From: Faucicola tetraodonis
Lineage (GTDB): Bacteria; Pseudomonadota; Gammaproteobacteria; Pseudomonadales; Moraxellaceae
DNA: 64,000 nt
Reading direction: 5' to 3' (one strand)
NCBI GenBank assembly: GCA_032017425.1
Contig: DALZPW010000002.1
How positions within the stretch are numbered: the first letter of the stretch is position 1; each line of letters begins with the position of its first letter. The notes under the pieces were generated by a model, which worked only from the letters and a program-made list of their open reading frames with translations, was not told the origin of the DNA and did no database searches. This document shows, in pieces, positions 33,350 to 41,364 of this stretch. Position numbers and translations under genes: made by a program.

Positions 33350-34783
33350 ATGCACATTCATATTCTTGGTATTTGTGGTACCTTCATGGGTTCGTTGGCG
33401 CTGCTTGCGCGTGACCTTGGACATACCGTGACAGGCTCGGACGCCAATGTCTATCCACCAATGTCCACCCAGCTTAAAAATGCGGGTGTTGAGATTATGC
33501 AAGGGTACGCCGCCAGTCATTTACAACCTGCACCTGATTTGGTGATTGTCGGCAATGCCATGAAGCGCGGCATAGAGGCGGTTGAATATATGCTCAATGA
33601 GCGTATTCCTTATACCTCAGGTCCGCAGTTTTTGGCAGAGCAAGTATTGCAATACCGTCATGTATTAGCCGTCGCAGGCACGCATGGCAAAACTACCACT
33701 ACCACGATGCTGGCGTGGATTTTACATTATGCAGGCATTGATGCCGGCTTTTTGATTGGTGGCGTGCCACTTGTTGATACCCAAGATGAACGCCTACAAC
33801 AAGCGTTTGCCCACAGTAGTTATTTGGGTAGTGATAAAACTGCGGATCATGAAGGTTACTTTGTCATCGAAGCGGATGAATATGACAGTGCTTTTTTTGA
33901 TAAACGCTCTAAGTTTGTCCACTATCGCCCAACCACCGCAATTTTAAACAACCTTGAATACGACCACGCCGATATCTTCCCAAACCTTGCCGCCATCCAA
34001 ACCCAGTTCCATCACATGGTACGTATGATACCGTCAAATGGCAAAATCATCATGCCAGCAGATACCGAAAGCTTGGAAGAAACCCTGAAAAAAGGCTGTT
34101 GGACACCGATTTGGCGGACAGCGCTTGCTAGCACTAATCCCCACGCGGATTGGCAAGCCAAGCTAGTGAAACAAGACGGAAGCCAATATGAAGTCATGTT
34201 TGATGGTCATAAAGGACAAGTCAATTGGCAGATGAGCGGGCTACATAGCGTCAATAATGGTTTAGTGGCAATTGCAGCAGCCTACAATGTTGGCGTATCA
34301 GTTGCACAAGCCTGTGAAGCCTTATCTAATTTTGCTGGCATCAAACGCCGTATGGAGCTGGTCGGTACAATTGATGACAACGGCAAGCATATAGAAGTTT
34401 ATGACGACTTTGCCCACCACCCAACCGCCATTGAAACCACGCTCGATGGTGCCAAAAAACGTTTTGCGGATAACCCAAACCGTAAAATCTGGGCAGTGAT
34501 TGAACCACGTTCAAACACCATGAAACTCGGTACCCACCAAGGTTTGCTTGCGCCGTCAGCGAGTATCGCCGACCAAGTCATTTGGTATCAACCTGCCAAT
34601 CTAGATTGGTCAGTTGCCGATGCGATTGGCAATGCTGCCAACCAACAAGTGATGACATCGACCGATGCGATTATTGAGCATATTGCAGCGCACATTGGCG
34701 ATGACGATGCGGTGATTGTGATGTCAAATGGCGGCTTTGAAGGTATTCATGGTCGACTGGTGAAGGCACTGCAGCAAGCCTAA
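33350..34783 (+). CDS. mpl: UDP-MurNAc:L-alanyl-gamma-D-glutamyl-meso-DAP ligase
   Basis: A 477-residue Mur-ligase-family enzyme that attaches recovered murein tripeptide to UDP-MurNAc in one step, in the cytoplasm. The N-terminal Rossmann domain starts HIHILGICGTFMGSLALLA, the Mpl signature. The ATP loop is AGTHGKTTTTTML, followed by EADEYDSAFFDKRSKF and DDFAHHPTAI. It complements anmK in murein recycling. It is alone in its transcript as far as can be seen. Confidence 0.95.
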   Translation: MHIHILGICGTFMGSLALLARDLGHTVTGSDANVYPPMSTQLKNAGVEIMQGYAASHLQPAPDLVIVGNAMKRGIEAVEYMLNERIPYTSGPQFLAEQVLQYRHVLAVAGTHGKTTTTTMLAWILHYAGIDAGFLIGGVPLVDTQDERLQQAFAHSSYLGSDKTADHEGYFVIEADEYDSAFFDKRSKFVHYRPTTAILNNLEYDHADIFPNLAAIQTQFHHMVRMIPSNGKIIMPADTESLEETLKKGCWTPIWRTALASTNPHADWQAKLVKQDGSQYEVMFDGHKGQVNWQMSGLHSVNNGLVAIAAAYNVGVSVAQACEALSNFAGIKRRMELVGTIDDNGKHIEVYDDFAHHPTAIETTLDGAKKRFADNPNRKIWAVIEPRSNTMKLGTHQGLLAPSASIADQVIWYQPANLDWSVADAIGNAANQQVMTSTDAIIEHIAAHIGDDDAVIVMSNGGFEGIHGRLVKALQQA

Positions 34784-34867
34784 CTGTTCTAACCTTGTAA
34801 ATTTGCTAGCAAAAGTCGTGATTTTTTAGCATACTCATGATTATTTGTACAATTATTAGGTTACACA

Positions 34868-35710
34868 ATGCTTACCCGAGTCATTTTTAATCAAAAAGGC
34901 GGTGTTGGTAAATCCAGCATTGCTGTCAATCTTGCCGCGATGAGCGCCCATCAAGGTTTGCGTACTTTACTCATCGACCTTGATCCACAGTGCAACGCTA
35001 CCCAATATATCATCGGCGATGCGGCCACAGACATTCATCCCGCGCATATCACAGAACCCAATATTGAAAATTTCTTTTCGCAAACCCTGCAAGCGACGTC
35101 TAGCCCCATGCCGATGATGTTTGCATTTCCATTTGGCGGTATGACGGGTAGTCGCAATCAAGGGTTGGAGCACTGCACTCACACCACCCGATTTGATAAT
35201 TTATCACTGATTCCAGCCAGCCCCATGCTTGCCGATATTTTGCAGCCCCTTGAAAGCAAACATAAAATTTATAAATTAAAAGACGGCTTAAAACTTTTAA
35301 GTCAGCAGTTTGATCGGGTGTACATTGATACACCACCGGCGTTTAACTTTTTTACTTTATCGGCATTGATCGCAGCTGATCGTGTTATCGTCCCGTTTGA
35401 TTGTGATATTTTCTCCAAACGCGCGCTGCAAACCTTGGTGCAAAATATCTTAGAGACGCGCCAAGACCATAATAGTGACTTGTTAATTGAAGGTATCATC
35501 GTCAATCAGTTTGACCCACGTGCCAATTTACCCAAAGAAGTGGTACAAACGTTGGTCAATGAAGGCTATCCTGTCTATGATACCAAACTTAGCCCTTCCA
35601 TTATCATGAAACAATCCCATCATCAAAGCTTACCGCTGATTTATTTGGACGCTATACATAAACTCACCCAACAATATGCTGCGCTTTATCAAGAAATCGA
35701 ATCTAGATAA
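34868..35710 (+). CDS. ParA-family ATPase, orphan
   Basis: A 280-residue deviant-Walker ATPase. The deviant Walker A is FNQKGGVGKSSIAVNLA with both lysines, Walker A' is LIDLDPQCNATQYI, and Walker B is YIDTPPAFNFF. There is no N-terminal helix-turn-helix. About 60 extra residues between Walker A' and B (IENFFSQTLQ to RFDNLSLIPAS) are longer than in chromosomal ParA/Soj. No parB follows; the next gene is a small membrane protein. It could move a cellular cargo other than the chromosome. It lies within the parS zone, but that link is only positional. Confidence 0.8.
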   Translation: MLTRVIFNQKGGVGKSSIAVNLAAMSAHQGLRTLLIDLDPQCNATQYIIGDAATDIHPAHITEPNIENFFSQTLQATSSPMPMMFAFPFGGMTGSRNQGLEHCTHTTRFDNLSLIPASPMLADILQPLESKHKIYKLKDGLKLLSQQFDRVYIDTPPAFNFFTLSALIAADRVIVPFDCDIFSKRALQTLVQNILETRQDHNSDLLIEGIIVNQFDPRANLPKEVVQTLVNEGYPVYDTKLSPSIIMKQSHHQSLPLIYLDAIHKLTQQYAALYQEIESR

Positions 35711-35969
35711 CGGAACTTACATTTAATCGTCTCTACTGACATAGCATTACATTAAATAAAAAATCCTCTTAATACTTCAAAGAGAACTTACATAATTAAC
35801 AAACCAACATTTTAACTGCTGGAAGCTTGTCTATAAAATGACAGTCATCAGAGAGGCAGTTATTAGTTAAAACTATAAATATAACAATTTAGCCCTGTAA
35901 CGCCTGCCAATCGATTAGGTAAAAAAATAAGTTAAAAATTAGACAAGTTAAAAAATTAGGAGTGTTAAA

Positions 35970-36227
35970 ATGAGCTTTATTTATATGATTATCATGGGTC
36001 TTATCGTTGGTGTTATCGCACGTGCTATCAAGCCAGGTGCCGACGCAATGGGTTGGATTCTTACCATTGTACTGGGTATTATTGGTGCATTAGTGGGCGG
36101 CTTCTTAGCAGGTATGCTAGGCATGAATGCCAATGGTGGCTTTACCGGTTTAATCTTTTCAGTGATTGGTGCCATTATTGTGCTATTCGTTTATGAACTA
36201 GCGACGGGTAAACGCCGTATTGGTTAA
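35970..36227 (+). CDS. GlsB/YeaQ/YmgE-family stress-response membrane protein
   Basis: An 85-residue protein with three hydrophobic segments: about 2-18 (FIYMIIMGLIVGVIARA), 29-50 (ILTIVLGIIGALVGGFLAGML) and 58-76 (FTGLIFSVIGAIIVLFVYE). It ends in the basic tail GKRRIG. The transglycosylase-associated-protein signature IARAIKPG is present. Homologues are induced by general or envelope stress. GGAG stands 6 bases before the ATG. The upstream 259-base gap holds a 14-base near-repeat (AAGTTAAAAATTAG / AAGTTAAAAAATTAG) just before the ribosome-binding site. Confidence 0.88.
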   Translation: MSFIYMIIMGLIVGVIARAIKPGADAMGWILTIVLGIIGALVGGFLAGMLGMNANGGFTGLIFSVIGAIIVLFVYELATGKRRIG

Positions 36228-36270
36228 TGCTGTATGAGTTAATTAAGCAATCAATTTAAAATATCAATTT

Positions 36271-36301
36271 AAAAAAGGCATTTAATTTAAATGCCTTTTT
36301 T
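36271..36301 (+). terminator. Rho-independent terminator of the GlsB-like gene
   Basis: AAAAAAGGCATTTAA pairs with TTTAAATGCCTTTTTT, 44 bases after the stop codon. Confidence 0.85.
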
Positions 36302-36517
36302 ATTGGCTAAAATTTTCTGAACGTATGGTAGCTAACGCTTGGCATTTTGGCTTTAAATTTTTTCAGTTTGATTTTCTTGCGGTCATTGTCTCACTAAGTT
36401 TGGAATCTCAGCTTAGAATGATGCTATATTGTTGACTTGGTTTTTAGCACCAGATATCTACTAGACCCCAACTAGACACTGATGAGATATTGATTATATA
36501 TTAAGGTAAACACTTTC

Positions 36518-37264
36518 ATGGAACAACTTGTCAAGTTTCACACGCAAAATGGCGTTTTAGAAATCCAACTTAATCGAGCTGATAAAAAAAATGCCCTAAC
36601 CAATGCCATGTACCAAGCCGTACAAACCGCGATGGAACAGGCAAAAAGTGACGATAATATTCGAGTGATTTTATTTACGTCAACGGGGGATTTTTTTACC
36701 GCAGGTAATGATCTTGTCGATTTTTTAAACAAAGCAGAAAACGATGATGCTGAGCTTAACGCGTTAGATTTCGTGCAGTTTTTGGGCGATTATCCCAAAC
36801 CCATCGTGGCAGCGGTGACAGGCTCAGGCGTTGGCATTGGCTTGACGCTGCTACTTCATTGTGATTTGGTGTATATCGTAGAAAACGCTAAATTATTAGC
36901 CCCATTTGTGGATTTATCGTTGGTGCCAGAAGCAGGTTCGACCCTTTTGCTGACGCAAAGAATTGGTTATCAGCGTGCCTTTGAGGTGTTTGTGATGGGT
37001 GAAAAAATTACAGGTAAACAGGCGGTTGAATTGGGCTTAGCCAACCAAGCTTTTGCTAATAGTGATGAGGTACTAAGCACGGCGCGCCAAAAAGCAGAAA
37101 TACTTGCCACAAAATCGGTGCCATCGGTACGACAAACCAAAGACTTGATGCGTAATGCCACAGAAATCCTAGCGCGTATCCAACAAGAAAATATTCACTT
37201 TAGTAACCGTCTACAGACGGATGAAGTCAAAGCGATACTGCGCAAATTTGTCCATAAACAATAA
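36518..37264 (+). CDS. Enoyl-CoA hydratase/isomerase family protein
   Basis: A 248-residue crotonase-fold protein. The oxyanion-hole loops are FFTAGNDLVDFL and GSGVGIGLTLLLHCDLVY. MGEKITGKQAVELGLANQ is the conserved C-terminal helix region. The catalytic glutamate position reads LVPEAGSTLL. Such a protein hydrates or isomerises enoyl-CoA in fatty-acid breakdown, but the exact substrate is open; the AGND and PEAGST pattern is commonest in the enoyl-CoA isomerase (PaaG/YgfG-like) branch. It stands alone with its own terminator. Confidence 0.85.
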   Translation: MEQLVKFHTQNGVLEIQLNRADKKNALTNAMYQAVQTAMEQAKSDDNIRVILFTSTGDFFTAGNDLVDFLNKAENDDAELNALDFVQFLGDYPKPIVAAVTGSGVGIGLTLLLHCDLVYIVENAKLLAPFVDLSLVPEAGSTLLLTQRIGYQRAFEVFVMGEKITGKQAVELGLANQAFANSDEVLSTARQKAEILATKSVPSVRQTKDLMRNATEILARIQQENIHFSNRLQTDEVKAILRKFVHKQ

Positions 37265-37284
37265 GGCAAAAGAGAACACTAATG

Positions 37285-37322
37285 CAAAAAAGCCTTTTAA
37301 CTAGCAAATTAAAAGGCTTTTG
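37285..37322. terminator. Terminator between enoyl-CoA hydratase and thrC
   Basis: AAAAAAGCCTTTTAA pairs with TTAAAAGGCTTTT around an 8-base loop. It can serve both converging genes. Confidence 0.8.
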
Positions 37323-37359
37323 TTTAACCCAACTTATTAGCCAATTTATTAGATAGCCA

Positions 37360-38775
37360 TTATTTGGCTACCACAAACTGTTCAATTTGCGCACGCACCA
37401 AATTTGCATCATTATCAAGCACAGTCACATACTGCGCCAAGCTTTCGATATTATCGGTATGTTTGGGACGGGGAATGTCAAGTTGACCGACAGCTTCGGT
37501 GATGGTCTCGGCAAATTTGGCTGGCAAGGCGGTTTCGGCGCAGACAATGACTTCACCCTGTTTGCGTACTTCACGAGCCACTTTTATCCCATCAGCGGTA
37601 TGCGGGTCAATTAGCTGGTTGTCTTCGGCATACACTTGTTTTATCGTGGCGATACGGTCGGCATGGGTTGATTTACCTGATGCAAAGCCATATTTGCCAT
37701 TGATATTTGCCATCAAATCCGACATATCAAAGCCTTTGCCTGCGTTGACATCCTGCCAAAGCGTATGGATTTTTTCGCCATTTTTCTCAGCGAGCAGGTA
37801 CACAAAACGCTCAAAATTCGATGCTTTTGAAATATCCATCGATGGGCTTGATGTCACATAGGTCTTGTCAGCGGTACGCGGGCTATATTTGCCAGTAGTA
37901 AAAAAGTCGTGCAGAACGTCGTTTTCGTTGGTGGCAACGATTAACCGCTCGATGGGTAATCCCATTTCACGGGCAATATGTCCCGCGCAGATATTACCAA
38001 AGTTACCCGATGGCACGCAGAAACTCACCTTTTGGCTGTTGTCGGTGGTGCTGGCAAAGTAACCTTTAAAATAGTAGACGATTTGCGCGAGGATACGACC
38101 CCAGTTAATGGAGTTGACAGTCCCAAGGCTGTATTTGGCTTTAAATTCGGCATCTTGCTGCAGGGCTTTTACGATGTCTTGGCAGTCATCGAACATACCT
38201 TTGATGGCGATGTTATGGATATTTTTGTCATCAAGGCTATACATTTGTGCGCGCTGGAATTCACTCATTTTGCCATGGGGTGACATCATGAACACTTCGA
38301 TATTGTCTTTGCCACGCAGCGCATATTCAGCAGCTGAGCCTGTATCGCCTGATGTGGCACCGATGATGGTCAGACGCTCATTTTTTTTCTTTAACACATA
38401 TTCAAAAGCATTGCCCAAAAACTGCATGGCAATATCTTTAAATGCCAGTGTTGGGCCGTTTGATAACTCGATGATTTTGATGCCATCTTTGAGTGTACGA
38501 ACAGGGGTGATATCGGGATTGCCAAATGCCTGCACGGTGTAAGTTTTATCAATCAATGTTTTTAAATCATCTTTTGGGATATCGGTGGCGAATAATTGCA
38601 TGATTTCAAAGGCAAGCTCAGGGTAGCTTAAAGTGCGCCATTGGGTGAGGGTTGCTTCATCAATTTGTGGATATTCTTCAGGTAGCATTAAGCCACCGTC
38701 TGGGGCAAGTCCCATCAGTAACACATCACTAAATTGCATAGGGGCTGTTTTGCCACGCGTGCTGATATAGTTCAT
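37360..38775 (-). CDS. thrC: Threonine synthase
   Basis: A 471-residue PLP enzyme converting O-phosphohomoserine to threonine. The family start is MNYISTRGKTAPMQFSD. The PLP lysine lies in NGPTLAFKDIAMQFLGN, and phosphate-binding GATSGDTGSAAEYAL follows. Length matches the longer class-2 ThrC of gammaproteobacteria. The ATG at 38775 is chosen over 38787 because the family begins MNYIST. thrA/B are not adjacent. Confidence 0.95.
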   Translation of the reverse strand: MNYISTRGKTAPMQFSDVLLMGLAPDGGLMLPEEYPQIDEATLTQWRTLSYPELAFEIMQLFATDIPKDDLKTLIDKTYTVQAFGNPDITPVRTLKDGIKIIELSNGPTLAFKDIAMQFLGNAFEYVLKKKNERLTIIGATSGDTGSAAEYALRGKDNIEVFMMSPHGKMSEFQRAQMYSLDDKNIHNIAIKGMFDDCQDIVKALQQDAEFKAKYSLGTVNSINWGRILAQIVYYFKGYFASTTDNSQKVSFCVPSGNFGNICAGHIAREMGLPIERLIVATNENDVLHDFFTTGKYSPRTADKTYVTSSPSMDISKASNFERFVYLLAEKNGEKIHTLWQDVNAGKGFDMSDLMANINGKYGFASGKSTHADRIATIKQVYAEDNQLIDPHTADGIKVAREVRKQGEVIVCAETALPAKFAETITEAVGQLDIPRPKHTDNIESLAQYVTVLDNDANLVRAQIEQFVVAK

Positions 38776-38843
38776 CTTTCCATCCATTTAATCAATTTGA
38801 TGCAGTTTAGCATAAACCTAGCATTGCAATGAATGCCAATTTT

Positions 38844-40196
38844 TTACCCAAGTTTTTGCAGTAAGGCATAATAAAAGCCATCGCCATCGTTTTGATGAAG
38901 CGGCAAGCATTGATAACCGATGTCCCGTTTGATTTGGTTGGATAAATTAAGGCTAAAATCCACGATTTGCGCCGCTTTGTGTGTGGCTAAAAACGCTTGT
39001 AATTGATTTTCATTCTCTGCTTTTAACATCGAGCAAGTGATATAGAGTAGATAACCATTATCGGCTAAATTATGCCAACAGTTTGCTAAAATATTGGCTT
39101 GTAACGCGGCAGTTTGCCCTACATCTTCTTCAGTACGTAGCAATGCAATATCAGGATGGCGGCGAATCACACCCGTTGCGGTACAAGGTGCATCAAGCAC
39201 TATCACATCAAATTGGGTATCTGCTTGAAACGTTGTGGCATCCTCACATACCAATTGTACATTTTCTTGCTTTAACTGCAAACGCTCAAGGTTTTGGCTT
39301 ACCCGTTGTAAACGTTTTTCATCGCTGTCCAAAGCGATTACATGCGCGATATTTTGATGTTTCACGTGAAACGTTTTTGACTCATCAAGCTCCAATAAAT
39401 GCGCCAGTTTACCCCCGGGCGCAGTACAAGCATCTAGTACCGTCAAAGATTTATCCAAGGCGAGGCTTGCCAAAATATGTGCTGATAACTGGGCATGTTT
39501 ATCTTGCACACTGACCCATCCTTCGGCAAATTTAGGCAAATCGGTGATTCTTATAGCGTCAGTGAGTTGAATGGTTTGCACCTTCTCAACGCCAATGGAC
39601 ACTAGGTCAAAACCGATGCCTTGTTGGGTTAATATATCGGCATAATCCTCTACACTACAAAATTTGCGATTGACGCGTAAGAATATGGGCGCAGGTTGGC
39701 GAAGCGCTTGTCCAAGCTCGGCATAGTATTCACCCCAATCCTGTTTGAGCTGTTTGGCAAGCCAATTGGGTAGACTGTGATTTTTCTCAATTTTTTTGGC
39801 AAATTTGGCAGGGTTTTTTTGCACCTTTCGCAGTATGGCATTGATGAGTCCAGCACCGTAACCTTTATCCAGTTGTTTGACTGCTTCGACCGTTTCACCA
39901 ATTGCCGCGTAATCTGGCGTGTCCATATACAGCAGTTGGTACAGTCCGATATTGAGGGCTGCCCATACGCCTTTGTCAGTGACTTCATGCTCAATCAAGC
40001 TTTCACCAATACGAGCGAGTGCCCACCATTGACGCAGCGTGCCAAGCAATAATTCATGGGCAAAGCCTTTGTCTTTGTCGCTCACTTGGTTGAGTAGTGG
40101 CTCAAGCAAGCTAGCTAAGGACTCACCTTGTTGGATACGCTCGAGGGTGGCGACAACTTTGGCGCGAGTGTTAAGCTGAGAATGTAATTGGGTCAT
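38844..40196 (-). CDS. rsmB: 16S rRNA (cytosine-967-C5)-methyltransferase
   Basis: A 450-residue two-domain enzyme. The NusB-like RNA-binding N-terminus (about 1-145, FAHELLLGTLRQWW, GLINAILRKV) is followed by the m5C methyltransferase. SAM loop DACTAPGGKLAHLLE, catalytic DAPCTATGVIRRHPDI and second cysteine YITCSM are present. It lies 15 bases downstream of fmt, the usual fmt-rsmB operon. A parS-like palindrome is embedded in the codons for FHVKH. Confidence 0.94.
   Translation of the reverse strand: MTQLHSQLNTRAKVVATLERIQQGESLASLLEPLLNQVSDKDKGFAHELLLGTLRQWWALARIGESLIEHEVTDKGVWAALNIGLYQLLYMDTPDYAAIGETVEAVKQLDKGYGAGLINAILRKVQKNPAKFAKKIEKNHSLPNWLAKQLKQDWGEYYAELGQALRQPAPIFLRVNRKFCSVEDYADILTQQGIGFDLVSIGVEKVQTIQLTDAIRITDLPKFAEGWVSVQDKHAQLSAHILASLALDKSLTVLDACTAPGGKLAHLLELDESKTFHVKHQNIAHVIALDSDEKRLQRVSQNLERLQLKQENVQLVCEDATTFQADTQFDVIVLDAPCTATGVIRRHPDIALLRTEEDVGQTAALQANILANCWHNLADNGYLLYITCSMLKAENENQLQAFLATHKAAQIVDFSLNLSNQIKRDIGYQCLPLHQNDGDGFYYALLQKLG
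39358..39373. other. parS-like site inside rsmB (TGTTTCACGTGAAACG)
   Basis: Fifteen of 16 bases match TGTTTCACGTGAAACA; the inner 14 bases are a perfect palindrome. Confidence 0.8.
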
Positions 40197-40211
40197 GATG
40201 TGCCTAATTGA

Positions 40212-41228
40212 TTATGAGTGAAAAATATCACCATCGTTGAGTTTATCTCCATTGGCAATTTGCTCAGCGGTTAACGGCTTACCACCTGGCCACTGCATTT
40301 GGGTGATATTAATCAAATGTTGTGCACCCTGATGTTGGTGGTTGGTCGCGTTTTTACCACACGCGACCAAAATCGCGTTACGACCCACACTGACGATTTT
40401 ACCTGCGGGTTCATAGATTTGTTGGTCGAGTTTAATGGGCGCTGCTTCTATTATTTTGATACGCTGATTGGGGTCTTTGTTTTCATCAAGATAGGTAAAG
40501 GCATTTAACGCACGGATTTGACGTTGAATACTGATAGCATCATTTTGCCAGTTAATTTCACCCTCTGCTGTGGTGATTTTCTCGGCATAATTAGCTAAAG
40601 CGTCGTCTTGTTTTTCGGCTTTTTGTTGATAATTTTCTAAATCAGACAACACCGTCACAATGGCTTCACCGCCTAATTTGGCTAATTTATCATGCAATAG
40701 TTGGGTGGTATCTGTGTCAGTGATTGGGCACGCTATTTTATACAGCATATTGCCCGTATCGAGTCCCTGCGCCATTTGCATAATGGTAATGCCTGTTTCG
40801 TCATCACCTGCTAAAATCGCACGCTGAATGGGCGCTGCACCGCGCCAGCGTGGCAATAATGAGCCATGAATATTGATACAGCCAAATTTTGGGGTATTCA
40901 GCACGCCAAGTGGTAAAATCAATCCATAAGCCGCCACTACCATGATATCGGGTTGATATTGTTTAAGTGTTTCACGTGAAACATTGCCATTGGCAGATTT
41001 TAAGCTAAAACTTTCGGGTTGTTCCACCGCAATGTTATTTGCTAAGGCAAGGGCTTTAACGGGCGATGCGCTAATTTTTTGCCCACGACCAGATTTGCGG
41101 TCAGGTTGTGTATAGACTGCCACAATGTCAATATTAAGGGCTTTTTGGTGACTGATGAGCGCTTGTAAGGCGACTTTAGCAAATTCGGGCGTACCAGCAA
41201 ATACGACCCTAAGCGGGGTTTGAGACAT
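40212..41228 (-). CDS. fmt: Methionyl-tRNA formyltransferase
   Basis: A 338-residue enzyme that formylates initiator Met-tRNA. The formyltransferase domain has VFAGTPEFAKVALQAL at the start and the signature INIHGSLLPRWRGAAPIQRAI at about 107-127, with the catalytic Asn, His and later Asp (QGLDTGNML). The C-terminal OB-like tRNA-binding domain begins near 215. def is not adjacent. A perfect parS palindrome is embedded in VSRET codons. Confidence 0.94.
   Translation of the reverse strand: MSQTPLRVVFAGTPEFAKVALQALISHQKALNIDIVAVYTQPDRKSGRGQKISASPVKALALANNIAVEQPESFSLKSANGNVSRETLKQYQPDIMVVAAYGLILPLGVLNTPKFGCINIHGSLLPRWRGAAPIQRAILAGDDETGITIMQMAQGLDTGNMLYKIACPITDTDTTQLLHDKLAKLGGEAIVTVLSDLENYQQKAEKQDDALANYAEKITTAEGEINWQNDAISIQRQIRALNAFTYLDENKDPNQRIKIIEAAPIKLDQQIYEPAGKIVSVGRNAILVACGKNATNHQHQGAQHLINITQMQWPGGKPLTAEQIANGDKLNDGDIFHS
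40968..40983. other. parS site inside fmt (TGTTTCACGTGAAACA)
   Basis: A perfect 16-base match to the canonical parS palindrome. It codes on the minus strand for part of VSRET. Confidence 0.88.
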
Positions 41229-41364
41229 GATAAATTTCGTCTTAAATACAATAAATTTCTGTTATTATAATATGAATTGGCACAATACTTAAATCTAGCA
41301 TTGTGATGATGGTTTTTTTTCTTTTACCTTCATTGACCGTTTTCTTTATTGGGTATATCACGCT

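Noticed and set aside
34868..35710. Annotating the ParA-like gene as chromosomal parA
   Set aside because: No parB follows, the spacing of Walker motifs differs, and the usual gene order is missing.
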